Under the pieces are notes generated by a model. It worked only from the letters and a program-made list of their open reading frames with translations. It had not been told where the DNA came from and ran no database searches. This document shows, in pieces, positions 35,093-44,233 of a DNA stretch of 64,000 nucleotides. Each line of letters opens with the position of its first letter. The stretch's first letter is position 1. The position numbers and the translations under genes were made by a program. This stretch comes from Amycolatopsis sp. MtRt-6 (GTDB lineage Bacteria; Actinomycetota; Actinomycetes; Mycobacteriales; Pseudonocardiaceae). The stretch spans positions 148,822-212,821 of the forward strand of contig NZ_JADWPD010000018.1 of assembly GCF_017308975.1 (NCBI RefSeq), read 5' to 3'.

Positions 35093-35467
35093 GTGCGGAT
35101 CGGTGAGCTCGCGGAGCGCACGGGCACGTCCCGCCGGCTGCTCCGCTACTACGAGGAGCAGGGCCTGATCATCGCCAGCCGCGGCCCGAACGGCTACCGC
35201 GACTACGACGAGCCGGCGGTCGACCGGGTGATCCAGGTCCGCGGCCTGCTCGACGCCGGGTTGCCGACCCGGATCATCAAGCAGATCCTGCCGTGCCTCG
35301 ACAAGCCGCGGACGATCTACTTCCCGGACGCGACCCCGGAGATGATCGCGACCCTGGAAGCGGAGCGCGACCGCATGACCCGCCGCGCGGACTGCCTGCT
35401 GCGCAACCGCGACGCGATCGCGGAGTACCTGGCGGCGGTCCGCGAGTACGACGGCGCGACGGCGTGA
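35093..35467 (+). CDS. MerR-family transcriptional regulator
   Basis: 124 aa. It starts R-I-G-E-L-A-E-R-T-G-T-S-R-R-L-L-R-Y-Y-E-E-Q-G-L, the MerR winged helix, followed by a dimerisation helix. The effector region is short, with one Cys in Q-I-L-P-C-L and a late C-L-L-R; no metal site is obvious, so a drug-type ligand is more likely. GTG 35093 gives the canonical N-terminus; GTG 35078 is an alternative. Confidence 0.88.
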   Translation: MRIGELAERTGTSRRLLRYYEEQGLIIASRGPNGYRDYDEPAVDRVIQVRGLLDAGLPTRIIKQILPCLDKPRTIYFPDATPEMIATLEAERDRMTRRADCLLRNRDAIAEYLAAVREYDGATA

Positions 35468-35474
35468 GCCGGCT

Positions 35475-35906
35475 TCACCAGCGGCGGGAGGGGTCGATCA
35501 CGTGGACGGCGGCTTCTTCCGCCGAAGCCGCGCCGCCGTCGATGCCGGCGTCCGACGCCCACAGCTCTTCGTCGGTGTCTTCGCCGTAGCCGGCGTCCGT
35601 GGCGACCAGGCGGCCCGCGCGGACGTCGCCGACCTCTTCGTCGATCAGCTCGCCGTCGGTGTCGCCGGTGTCGCCGAGGCCGTCGCCGTCTTCGGCGGTC
35701 ACGTCCGGGACCTCGCGGGCGAGCCGGCCCGCCCAGCTTTCGCCCTCCGCTGTCTCGCGCGCGGTGGTGCCCCAGCCTTCGGTCGCCTGCGCCCGTTCCG
35801 GCGGCGAGTAGCCCTCGGCCAGCTCGTCGCGGTCGTCCAAAGTGTCCTCGGGGTCGAGGATGCCGTTGTCCGCGTTGTCTTCGATGTCGTTGTCCACGGC
35901 CTCCAT
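35475..35906 (-). CDS. DUF5709 acidic protein
   Basis: 143 aa, strongly acidic. D-P-E-D-T-L-D-D-R, E-G-Y-S-P-P-E-R, E-S-W-A-G-R-L-A-R-E-V-P-D-V and the C-terminal G-I-D-G-G-A-A-S-A-E-E-A-A-V-H match DUF5709, found only in actinobacteria. Function unknown. No membrane segment or signal peptide. Confidence 0.85.
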   Translation of the reverse strand: MEAVDNDIEDNADNGILDPEDTLDDRDELAEGYSPPERAQATEGWGTTARETAEGESWAGRLAREVPDVTAEDGDGLGDTGDTDGELIDEEVGDVRAGRLVATDAGYGEDTDEELWASDAGIDGGAASAEEAAVHVIDPSRRW

Positions 35907-35959
35907 CTTCGCTCAACTCGTTGGCCGCGCCCAGTCCGGGTGATATGACGGTGCCACGC

Positions 35960-35974
35960 CGGGGCTTCGCCCCG
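35960..35974 (+). other. Hairpin in the leader of the cyclase gene
   Basis: CGGGGC-TTC-GCCCCG forms a 6-bp stem 22 bases before the ATG at 35996, between the divergent DUF5709 start and the GAAAGG ribosome-binding site. It may attenuate or protect the mRNA. Confidence 0.35.
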
Positions 35975-35995
35975 CACGGTGAAAGGTGATCCCTC

Positions 35996-36817
35996 ATGCC
36001 GATGAGACGCAGGGTGCTGGCCGCGGGGCTGGCCGGGGTGTTCGGCGCCGCGCTGTCCGGGCGGACGGCGCAGGCCTCGGAAGCCACGCCGCCGATGCGG
36101 CTCGACCAGCTGAACCTGGTCAACCTGTCGCACGTCAACGACCCCGCGACGACCAACGTCTTCCCCGGGGACCCGGCCTTCGAGCTGGAGACCATCGCGA
36201 CCATCCCGCAAGACGGCTACTACCTGCAGTTCGTCCGCGAGGGCGAGCACACGGGGACGCACTGGGGCGCGCCCGGGCACTTCAACACGGGGGAGCCGCT
36301 CGCCGACGACATGGACCCGGGAGACCTGTTCCGCCCGGCGGTGAAGATCGACGTGCGGGCGAAGGCGGCGGCGAACCCGGACTACGCGGTGACGATCGAC
36401 GACCTCAAGGCGTGGGAGAAGCGCCACGGCCGGATCCCGGACGAGTCGGTCGTGGTGCTGTGGACCGGCTGGGACGCCAAGTGGGGCACGCCGGCTTTCC
36501 CGAACACCGACTCCAGCGGGGTGCTGCACCAGCCGGGCTTCTCGATCCCGGCGGTGCGGTGGCTGATCGACACCGGACGCCTGGGCCGCCGCGGCGGCAC
36601 GGGCACCGACACGTTCAGCCCGGACGTGGGCACGGACGAGACGTACACGGTGTCCAAGCTGGTCTACCGGCGGCACCGGATCAGCTTGGAGATCCTGGCG
36701 AACCTGAAGGCGCTGCCGGCGACGGGCGCGTGGGTCCTGGCGGGCGGCCCGATCAACCGCAAGGGATCCGGCTCGACGGCAACGATCTTCGGCGTGCTGC
36801 CGCCGGGGGTGGGTTAG
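35996..36817 (+). CDS. Tat-exported cyclase/kynurenine-formamidase-like hydrolase
   Basis: 273 aa. A Tat-type signal (M-R-R-R-V-L-A-A-G-L-A-G) ends near A-Q-A-S. The metal-binding motif of the cyclase family, normally H-x-G-T-H-x-D-x-P-x-H, reads H-T-G-T-H-W-G-A-P-G-H, so the usual Asp is Gly, a change seen in a subset of the family. It is predicted to hydrolyse a formamide or cyclic substrate outside the cell. ATG 35996 follows GAAAGGTGAT. Element C lies right after the stop. Confidence 0.82.
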   Translation: MPMRRRVLAAGLAGVFGAALSGRTAQASEATPPMRLDQLNLVNLSHVNDPATTNVFPGDPAFELETIATIPQDGYYLQFVREGEHTGTHWGAPGHFNTGEPLADDMDPGDLFRPAVKIDVRAKAAANPDYAVTIDDLKAWEKRHGRIPDESVVVLWTGWDAKWGTPAFPNTDSSGVLHQPGFSIPAVRWLIDTGRLGRRGGTGTDTFSPDVGTDETYTVSKLVYRRHRISLEILANLKALPATGAWVLAGGPINRKGSGSTATIFGVLPPGVG

Positions 36818-36821
36818 CCCA

Positions 36822-36910
36822 AAGCACCCCAATGTGGCGTTGGTTGCGTCTGACGCACCGAACGCCACATTGGGTGCATCTGACGCACCGAACGCCACAT
36901 TGGGGTGCTT
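36822..36910. repeat. Intergenic 30-bp-unit palindromic element, copy C (variant)
   Basis: Perfect 20-bp inverted termini, AAGCACCCCAATGTGGCGTT (36822-36841) and its complement (36891-36910). The interior units are a distinct subfamily (TGCATCTGACGCACCGAACG) with the same 30-bp spacing. It fills the gap between the convergent cyclase and GGDEF/EAL genes. Confidence 0.9.
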
Positions 36911-36912
36911 GG

Positions 36913-39225
36913 CTAGCCGGCTGACAGCGTCGAGAGGCGCAGCGAGGAAAGCGCGGCCGGGCGGCCGAAGCGGTAGCCCTGGGCGGTGGTGCAGCCCGCG
37001 CGGGTGACCAGCTCGGCCTGCTCGGCCGTCTCGATGCCCTCCGCCACGACCGCCACCTCCAGGTCCGCGCACAGCCCGACCAGCGACCGGCACAGTGCCG
37101 CGTCGCGGTCCGGGCGGACTCCCGTCGTCAGCGCCCGGTCCAGCTTGATCAGGTCCACCGGCAGCGCGTGCAGCACCGTCAGCGAGCTGTACCCCGCGCC
37201 GAAGTCGTCGAGGGCCACCCGGACGCCCAGGTCCTGCAGCCGCCGGATCGCCGCCGCGCCCGCCGCCAGGTCCGGGACCGGGACCGTCTCGGTGATCTCG
37301 ACGATCAGGCGCTCCGCCGGCAGGCCGTACCGGTCCAGCGCCGAGCCCACGCTCTGCTCCAGCGCGGCCGCACCCAGCCGGCTCGCGCACACGTTCACGT
37401 GCACCGTCAGGTCGATGCCGGCCGCGGTGATCTCGCGGCAGGCCAGGTCCAGCACCAGCGCGTCCAGCTCCGCGCCGAGACCCGCGCCCTCCGCCGCCCG
37501 CACGAACGTCTCGGGTGACACCGATGTGCCGTCCCGCGTCGTCCAGCGGGCCAGTGCTTCCACCGCCACCGGCTGCTCGTCCGCCAGTCGGACGATCGGC
37601 TGGAACACCAGCGCGAACCCCTCCGGGAGGCCGCCGTCGGCGCGGCGCAACGCCGACGGGAAGTCCGGCGGCCCGTCCGGCGACGGGTGGTACACGACCG
37701 TCGTGTCCTTGCCGAGCCGCTTGCCCGCGTACATCGACGTGTCCGCGCGGCCCAGCAGCACGTCCGACGTCACCGACGGCTCGGCCGGGTCCGGCACCAC
37801 CAGGCCCATGCTCGCGCGGACTCCGACCAGCGTGCCGTGCACCGCGAACGGCCGCCGCAGCGCGCTCTGGATCCGGTCGGCCACCGCCTGCGGGGCGGCG
37901 GCCTCGCCTTCCAGGAGGATCGCGAACTCGTCGCCGCCCAGGCGCGCCACCGTGTCGCCCGCGCGGACGCAGCTCAGCAGCCGCTGGGCGACCGCGTGCA
38001 GCAGGACGTCGCCGCCCGCGTGCCCGAACCGGTCGTTGACCTCCTTGAAGTCGTCCAGGTCGACGAAGATCAGCACGAACGGCCCGTGCCCGCTTTCCGC
38101 GCCCTGCTCGACGGCCCGGTCCAGCCGGTCGGCGAACAGCGCGCGGTTGGCCAGCCCGGTCAGCGGGTCGTGGTAGGCCTGGTGGGTCAGCTGCTGCTGC
38201 CCCTCGTACACCCGGCGCAGCAGCAACCTGTTGTCCAGCAAGGAAAGCAGCTGCCGGGCCAGCACCAGGAACACCACGAGCGCGCCGACGAACACCTCGA
38301 CGCCGTCCGGGCCGGCCCCGGCCACGATCTGCACGGTGATCAGCAACGCGACCGCCGTGACCGGCAGGTACGGCAGCGCCACCTGCCACCAGTCGACACC
38401 GACCGGCTGCCCCGCGTCCTCCCGCCGCCGCGTGTTCGGCGTGGCCAGCAGGGCGAACGCGATGAACAGCGGGCCGAGCACGAACCCGGCGTCCGACCAC
38501 GGCTTCATGCTCTCCGCGCCGACGCTGACCAGGTAGGCGAACACGCTGTCCGAACAGGCCAGCGCGACGATCCCGACGGCGGCCAGCAGCAGGTTCGCGC
38601 GGTAGGGGCGGTCCACCCGGTCGAACACGACCAGCAGCACCGCGACGACCACGACCACCAGGTCCGACAGCGGGTACGCGATGGCGACCGCCCAGGTCAG
38701 CGCGTCCGGCCCGGTGGCCCGGACCACCTGCCCGAGCGCCGCGGTCCAGGTGAGGATGAACAGCGAGCCGGTGACGACGAGCCCGTCGAGCACCACCGCG
38801 ACGCCGAAGTGCGCGGTCCACTGGGCGGGCTGCCAGCGCTCGCGGTCCGGCCGCGCCCGCGCCCGGGCGAGCACGAACAGGGCGGCGAGCCCGAACACCG
38901 GGAAGCTCAGGTACCCGACGTCGGCCAGCGACGGCGACGGCAGCCCGCGGCCGTCGATCAGCTGGTACCAGGACCAGAAGCACTGGCCGAGCGACCAGCC
39001 GGTCATGCCGACCGCGACCAGCACCCGCCACCAGCGCTGGTGCCGGGTGACCCGCCGCGCGACCACGAAGCCGCAGACGACCGCGGTGACCCCGGCGCTC
39101 AGCTGCATGACGTCGTCGATCCACAGGGCGAGGGTGTCGCCCCAGAAGGCGAAGCCGTTGACCACGATCAGGGTCGCCGTGACCAGGACGAGCAGGATGG
39201 CCACGGGGTACCGCCGCACTGTCAT
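36913..39225 (-). CDS. Membrane GGDEF/EAL cyclic-di-GMP enzyme
   Basis: 770 aa. Nine or so transmembrane helices fill residues 1-330. The GGDEF domain has an intact active-site motif at 430-434 and an inhibitory I-site R421-x-x-D424 five residues before it. The EAL domain begins near 535, with E556-A-L. Both catalytic motifs look intact, so it may make and break c-di-GMP; in actinomycetes this signals through BldD to control development. ATG 39225. Signal sensed by the membrane part is unknown. Confidence 0.92.
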   Translation of the reverse strand: MTVRRYPVAILLVLVTATLIVVNGFAFWGDTLALWIDDVMQLSAGVTAVVCGFVVARRVTRHQRWWRVLVAVGMTGWSLGQCFWSWYQLIDGRGLPSPSLADVGYLSFPVFGLAALFVLARARARPDRERWQPAQWTAHFGVAVVLDGLVVTGSLFILTWTAALGQVVRATGPDALTWAVAIAYPLSDLVVVVVAVLLVVFDRVDRPYRANLLLAAVGIVALACSDSVFAYLVSVGAESMKPWSDAGFVLGPLFIAFALLATPNTRRREDAGQPVGVDWWQVALPYLPVTAVALLITVQIVAGAGPDGVEVFVGALVVFLVLARQLLSLLDNRLLLRRVYEGQQQLTHQAYHDPLTGLANRALFADRLDRAVEQGAESGHGPFVLIFVDLDDFKEVNDRFGHAGGDVLLHAVAQRLLSCVRAGDTVARLGGDEFAILLEGEAAAPQAVADRIQSALRRPFAVHGTLVGVRASMGLVVPDPAEPSVTSDVLLGRADTSMYAGKRLGKDTTVVYHPSPDGPPDFPSALRRADGGLPEGFALVFQPIVRLADEQPVAVEALARWTTRDGTSVSPETFVRAAEGAGLGAELDALVLDLACREITAAGIDLTVHVNVCASRLGAAALEQSVGSALDRYGLPAERLIVEITETVPVPDLAAGAAAIRRLQDLGVRVALDDFGAGYSSLTVLHALPVDLIKLDRALTTGVRPDRDAALCRSLVGLCADLEVAVVAEGIETAEQAELVTRAGCTTAQGYRFGRPAALSSLRLSTLSAG

Positions 39226-39303
39226 GGCACCTCACGCGGTCACGCACGCCGGTCGGACCGGCAAACACTACACCGGGCGTGACCACGCACAAGCGCACCG
39301 GCG

Positions 39304-40111
39304 TCAGGCGATGTCGCGGCGGTGCAGCAGCCAGCCGCCGAAGCCGCCGAAGACGATCAAGTACGCCACCAGCACGGCGGTCGCCTGCCCGGCTCCGACG
39401 ACCCTTTCGACACCCGGGGCGTCCGCCCCGAACGCGGCGGCGAGCGCCCCGGCGTTCGGGCCGGGCAGCGCCTTCTGCAGCTGCGCGACCCAGTCCAGCA
39501 GCGGCGCGGCGATCGACGCGAGGAGGTTCTGCACGGCGAGCAGCCACACCAGGCCCAGCCCGATCGGCAGTGCCACCGAGCGCAGGCCGATCGCCAGCAG
39601 CACGCCGAGCGCGCCCCACATCGTCGTCACCAGCCAGCCGGCGCCGACGCCGAGCAGGACATCGGCCACGGCGGGCCAGCTGGTCGCCTGCCCTTCGAGC
39701 GACGCCACGAGCGCGCTCGCTCCCGCCGTCGTCGCGAACAGCGTGAGCACGGCGGCGAGTGCGGCGATCGCGACGGTGACGAGCTTCGCGCTGTACACCG
39801 CGACGCGCGACGGGTGCTGCACGAGCACGGTTTTCCAGGTGCCGTACCCGTATTCGCTCCCGGCGACCAGGACACCGAAGATCAGCGCGAGGGCGCCGAC
39901 GAAGACCGGCAGCCCGCCCAGCGCGCTGCCGACGAACGCGTCCGGCAGCAGCGCGCCGAGCCCGCGGCCGCTGCCCGGCGGCCCGGACGTCGTCCCGTTC
40001 AGCCCCGCGTACGGGACGGCGTAGCCGAAAGTCAGGGTCAGGACGACGGCGACGGCCAGCAGCAGCCAGGTCGCGGGACGGCGGGACTGCTTGGTCAGCT
40101 CGGCGCGGATG

Positions 40112-40122
<11 letters not shown>
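39304..40122 (-). CDS. ABC-2 type transporter permease
   Basis: 272 aa with six hydrophobic segments; it starts M-L-R-D-I-R-A-E-L-T-K-Q-S-R-R-P, typical of ABC-2 exporter permeases. The ATG lies within the end of the ATPase gene (11-base overlap), so translation is coupled. Substrate unknown. Confidence 0.87.
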
Positions 40123-41014
<892 letters not shown>

Positions 41015-41105
41015 GGTGGGCCTCCTTTTCGGCGTCTCCCATGGTCGGGACCGGCGCCGCCGCGGGCGTCCGCCGCCGGACGGCACTTCCGCCTACGCCG
41101 GGCTG

Positions 41106-41119
41106 CGTACGCGCGTACG
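41106..41119. promoter_or_regulatory. 14-bp palindrome in the ABC/amidohydrolase divergent region
   Basis: CGTACGCGCGTACG is perfectly palindromic and overlaps a possible -10 (TACGGT, 41116-41121) six or so bases before the GTG of the amidohydrolase gene. Confidence 0.45.
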
Positions 41120-41125
41120 GTCGGC

Positions 41126-42178
41126 GTGGTGATCACGCGCATCCGGGGGTACGCGCTGCCGAGCGGCGAGTACGCCGACCTCTACGCCGACGGCGACCGC
41201 TGGACGACCGACCCGGTGCCCGGCGCCACCCTGGTGGGCGAGGGCTGGCTGGTCCCCGGGCTGGTCGACGCCCACACCCACCCCGGCGCCGCGGCACCGG
41301 GGCAGCCGATGGACGCCGACCTGCTCCGGGAGCAGCTGCACCAGCACGTCGCCGCCGGGGTCACGCTGATCCGGTCACCCGGGCTGCCGGGCGAGCCGCC
41401 GCCGTGGTTCGGCGAGGACCCCGACGTGCCGCGGGCCCGGCACGCGGGACCGTGGCTGGCGCAGCACGGCCAGTTCTTCGACGGCTGGGGCCGCCGCGCC
41501 GGCCACGACGAGCTGCCCGCACTGGCCGCGGCGCAGGCCGCCCGCACGGGCTGGGCGAAGATCATCGCGGACTGGCGCGTCGGCGATTCCGCGGTGCCGG
41601 TGGACGTGCTGCGGGCCGTCGTGCGCGAGGTGCACGCGGCCGGCGGGCGGATCGCGGTGCACAGCCAGCACCCGGAGGGCGGCGCGGCGGCGGTCGCGGC
41701 CGGCGTCGACTCCCTCGAACACGGCATGTGCCTGGACCCGGAGCTGCTGGCGCGCATGGCGGCCCAGAGCACGGCGTTGACGCCGACGCTGTCGACGATC
41801 ACGGCGAGCCTCGGGCGCCGGGAAAAGGAGCCGGACAGCCCGGCCCGGACGTGGTACCTGAGGGGCGCGCGGGTCCACGGCGCCCTGACGGCGGCCGCGG
41901 CGGAAGCCGGGGTGCGCGTGCTGGCGGGCACGGATTCCCTGCCGCACGGCGGGATCGTCGCGGAGATCCGGGCACTGGTGGCCGCGGGCGTGCCACCGCA
42001 CGACGCGCTGGCGGCGGCGTCGTGGAGCGCGCGCGAGTACCTGGGACTGGGCGGACTGGAGCCGGGCGCCCCAGCGGACGCGGTGGTCTACGACCGGGAT
42101 CCGCGGGCGGACCCGGACCAGCTGGCCCGCCCGGCGGCCGTGGTGCTGCGCGGCCGGTGCGTGCGGCGCCGCGCGTGA
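41126..42178 (+). CDS. Amidohydrolase-superfamily enzyme
   Basis: 350 aa. Metal-ligand motifs are D-A-H-T-H-P-G, H-S-Q-H, E-H-G-M and G-T-D-S-L-P-H-G, in the order expected for imidazolonepropionase-like amidohydrolases. GTG 41126 or the adjacent GTG 41129 is the start; no ribosome-binding site is visible, so a leaderless mRNA is likely. Substrate unknown. Element D follows the stop. Confidence 0.85.
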   Translation: MVITRIRGYALPSGEYADLYADGDRWTTDPVPGATLVGEGWLVPGLVDAHTHPGAAAPGQPMDADLLREQLHQHVAAGVTLIRSPGLPGEPPPWFGEDPDVPRARHAGPWLAQHGQFFDGWGRRAGHDELPALAAAQAARTGWAKIIADWRVGDSAVPVDVLRAVVREVHAAGGRIAVHSQHPEGGAAAVAAGVDSLEHGMCLDPELLARMAAQSTALTPTLSTITASLGRREKEPDSPARTWYLRGARVHGALTAAAAEAGVRVLAGTDSLPHGGIVAEIRALVAAGVPPHDALAAASWSAREYLGLGGLEPGAPADAVVYDRDPRADPDQLARPAAVVLRGRCVRRRA

Positions 42179-42194
42179 GCACGGCGCCCGGCAT

Positions 42195-42309
42195 GCGCCC
42201 CAATGTGGCCTTCGGTGCGTTGAACGCACCCAAGGTGGCCTTCGGTGCGTTCAACGCACCCAAGGTGGCCTTCGGTGCGTTGAACGCAACCAAGGCCACA
42301 TTGGGGCGC
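42195..42309. repeat. Intergenic 30-bp-unit palindromic element, copy D
   Basis: Perfect 16-bp inverted termini (GCGCCCCAATGTGGCC and complement) enclose three forward units and the inverted end. It lies between the convergent amidohydrolase and CMD-fold genes. Confidence 0.9.
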
Positions 42310-42319
42310 TCGTCCCGCG

Positions 42320-42799
42320 CTAACTGCTGTAGTTCTTCCCCAGCGGCATCCCCGGGATCGGCTTCGCGATCAGCGCCACCGGCACGAAGTAGCACATCTG
42401 GCTGAGCGCGAGGGCGAGGGTCCAGAGCGCCTTGTCGTCGTAGCAGGCCGACGCGCGGGCGAACAGCTCGTCGGGTACCCGCTCGTTCAGGGGACTGGTG
42501 GTGAAGACCGCCTCGGCGAGCTCCAGCGCGACGCGTTCGGCCTCGTCGAAGTACGGCGAAGTCGACCAGGACACCACCGAACTGACCTGCTCCTCGGTCG
42601 CGCCGGCCTTGCGGAGCAGCTCGGCCTGCCGGACGGTGTGGTAGGTGCTGCCGACCAGCTGCCCGATGCGCAGCTGCACCAGGTGGATGGTGCGCCGCGG
42701 GATCGAGCCGTTCATGGTGACCCTGGTCAGCGCGCCGGCGATCTCCCGCAGCTCGGGGAAGAACTGCTCGGGGTCGGGCAGGCGGGACTTGTCGGGCAT
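42320..42799 (-). CDS. CMD-fold protein paired with an ECF41 sigma factor
   Basis: 159 aa carboxymuconolactone decarboxylase-like helical protein. The place of the redox C-x-x-C-x-x-x-H is taken by V-G-S-T-Y-H-T, so it lacks the peroxidatic cysteines. CMD-family genes are a hallmark neighbour of ECF41 sigma genes. ATG 42799 follows AAGGAAGGAAA. An ECF41-type promoter stands 28 bases further up on the same strand, so it is probably a SigJ target. Confidence 0.85.
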   Translation of the reverse strand: MPDKSRLPDPEQFFPELREIAGALTRVTMNGSIPRRTIHLVQLRIGQLVGSTYHTVRQAELLRKAGATEEQVSSVVSWSTSPYFDEAERVALELAEAVFTTSPLNERVPDELFARASACYDDKALWTLALALSQMCYFVPVALIAKPIPGMPLGKNYSS

Positions 42800-42826
42800 G
42801 GGTTTCCTTCCTTCGTTTCGTGTCCC

Positions 42827-42853
42827 GACGAAACAGCCCGCCCGGGTGTGAGG
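42827..42853 (-). promoter_or_regulatory. ECF41-type promoter for the CMD-fold gene
   Basis: CCTCACA (42847-42853), a 16-base spacer and CGTC (42827-42830) on the minus strand. The known ECF41 promoter is TGTCACA with a CGTC -10 at this spacing. Confidence 0.72.
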
Positions 42854-42856
42854 TGC

Positions 42857-42883
42857 CGTCACAAATCGCCGCCCGGGAACGTC
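42857..42883 (+). promoter_or_regulatory. ECF41-type promoter for the sigma gene itself
   Basis: CGTCACA (42857-42863), a 16-base spacer and CGTC (42880-42883), nine bases before GTG 42892. It differs from the ECF41 -35 by one base and implies autoregulation. Confidence 0.75.
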
Positions 42884-42891
42884 GGAAGGGT

Positions 42892-43755
42892 GTGACTGAT
42901 GTTCTGCACGAGCGGCCGCGGCTGACCGGCCTCGCCTACCGGCTCCTGGGCTCGCTGAGCGACGCCGAGGACGTCGTCCAGGAGGCCTACGGCCGGTGGT
43001 ACGCCCTGACCGGGCCGCAACGGGAAGCGATCGAGTCGCCCGGTGCGTGGCTGACGACGGTGGCGAGCCGCATCTGCCTCGACCAGCTCGGTTCGGCTCG
43101 CGTCCGGCGAGAGCGGTACTTCGGCGAGTGGCTCCCGGAGCCGCTGCCCGAGCAGGCGGGACCGCTCGCCGACCCGGCCGACCGCGTCACCCTGGACGAG
43201 TCGATCACGATGGCGTTCCTCGTCGTGCTGGACGCGATGACGCCGGCCGAGCGGGTGGCGTTCGTCCTGCACGACGTGTTCGGCTACCCGTTCGCCGAGG
43301 TGGCGACGGTCCTCGGGCGGTCGCCGGCGGCGTCGCGCCAGCTGGCTTCCTCGGCCCGCCGCCGCGTCCGGGCCGCCCGCCCGCCGGCGCCGGCCCGGGA
43401 GAGCGCCGAGGTGGTTCGCGCCTTCAAGCTGGCCTGGGAGGCGGGGGACATCGAGGGGCTGGTCGGGCTCCTCGACCCGGAGGCCACGGTCGTCGCCGAC
43501 GGCGGCGGGCTGGTCAGCGCGGTCCACCGCCCGGTCGTGGGTGGCGAGCGGGTCGCGCGCTACGCCGTGGACCTCACGGGCCGGATGGCGGCGCTGACGC
43601 TCGTGGAGACCACGGTCAACGGGCGGCCGGGCCTGGTCGCCGAGCGGGACGGCGCGATCGTCGCGGTCATGGCCTTCGAAGTGGCGGGCGACGTGGTCCG
43701 GCGGATCTGGGCGGTGCGGAACCCCGAGAAGCTCGGCCGCTGGCAGCGGGCGTAG
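42892..43755 (+). CDS. sigJ: ECF41-family sigma factor (SigJ-type)
   Basis: 287 aa. Region 2 (Y-R-L-L-G-S-L-S-D-A-E-D-V-V-Q-E-A-Y) and region 4 (V-F-G-Y-P-F-A-E-V-A-T-V-L-G-R-S-P-A-A-S-R-Q) are followed by the SnoaL-like C-terminal extension of ECF41 with V-A-D-G-G-G. In this group the extension, not a classical anti-sigma factor, controls activity. GTG 42892 lies nine bases after the -10, so the message is leaderless or nearly so. The divergent CMD gene is the typical partner. Confidence 0.92.
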   Translation: MTDVLHERPRLTGLAYRLLGSLSDAEDVVQEAYGRWYALTGPQREAIESPGAWLTTVASRICLDQLGSARVRRERYFGEWLPEPLPEQAGPLADPADRVTLDESITMAFLVVLDAMTPAERVAFVLHDVFGYPFAEVATVLGRSPAASRQLASSARRRVRAARPPAPARESAEVVRAFKLAWEAGDIEGLVGLLDPEATVVADGGGLVSAVHRPVVGGERVARYAVDLTGRMAALTLVETTVNGRPGLVAERDGAIVAVMAFEVAGDVVRRIWAVRNPEKLGRWQRA

Positions 43756-43760
43756 GGCTC

Positions 43761-43931
43761 TCAGCCGGCCCCGCCGTGGTCGTGCCGGCTCCGCGGCGCC
43801 GGCACGACGAACGCGATCACCGCCGCCGCCACCCCGGCGAGCACGGACAGGTGCGCGGCGGCCGGTACGGCGCTGAGCAGGAAAAGCCGTAACGACCCCG
43901 AGATCAGCAGGCGCCACATCCTCGGGCTCAT
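43761..43931 (-). CDS. Small predicted membrane protein
   Basis: 56 aa: M-S-P-R-M-W-R-L-L-I-S-G-S then two hydrophobic stretches and a His/Arg tail (R-S-R-H-D-H-G). No family recognised; no clear ribosome-binding site, so it may not be expressed. It converges on sigJ with a 5-base gap. Confidence 0.4.
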   Translation of the reverse strand: MSPRMWRLLISGSLRLFLLSAVPAAAHLSVLAGVAAAVIAFVVPAPRSRHDHGGAG

Positions 43932-44233
43932 GATCACGAGTACCCGCGGCGGGCCGCGGTCAACCGGTGCCGAGGCAACGGAGCGGTCACGTTCACCCGC
44001 GGGGGTGGTGCGGTCATTTCGACACCTTCGACAGCGGCGGTCGTGTGGGTTTCCGCCGGAAATCGTTGTGGCGCAATGCGTTCGTTGTCGGCACAACGCC
44101 CACAAGTTTCGGCGATTACCCGAATGGCGGAAAAGGAAACCGCGGGATAACGATCCGTTTGCCGGAGCGTGATCGACTGGACATCGGCGGTGGCGCTGGC
44201 GAACATTGACCTCCGTGCGTGGGAAGGGGAGGG
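43932..44233. other. 302-base non-coding region
   Basis: No convincing gene. It holds several short dyads, such as TTTCC-GCC-GGAAA, and is less GC-rich than its surroundings around 44050-44160. Promoters for the flanking divergent genes are expected here, but I find no clear -35/-10 pair. Confidence 0.4.

Noticed and set aside
35699..39619. Minus-strand open frame of 1306 codons across several genes
   Set aside because: It crosses the GGDEF/EAL gene in a wrong frame, element C and the cyclase gene; the composition is Arg/Gly/Ala shadow and no domain is visible.
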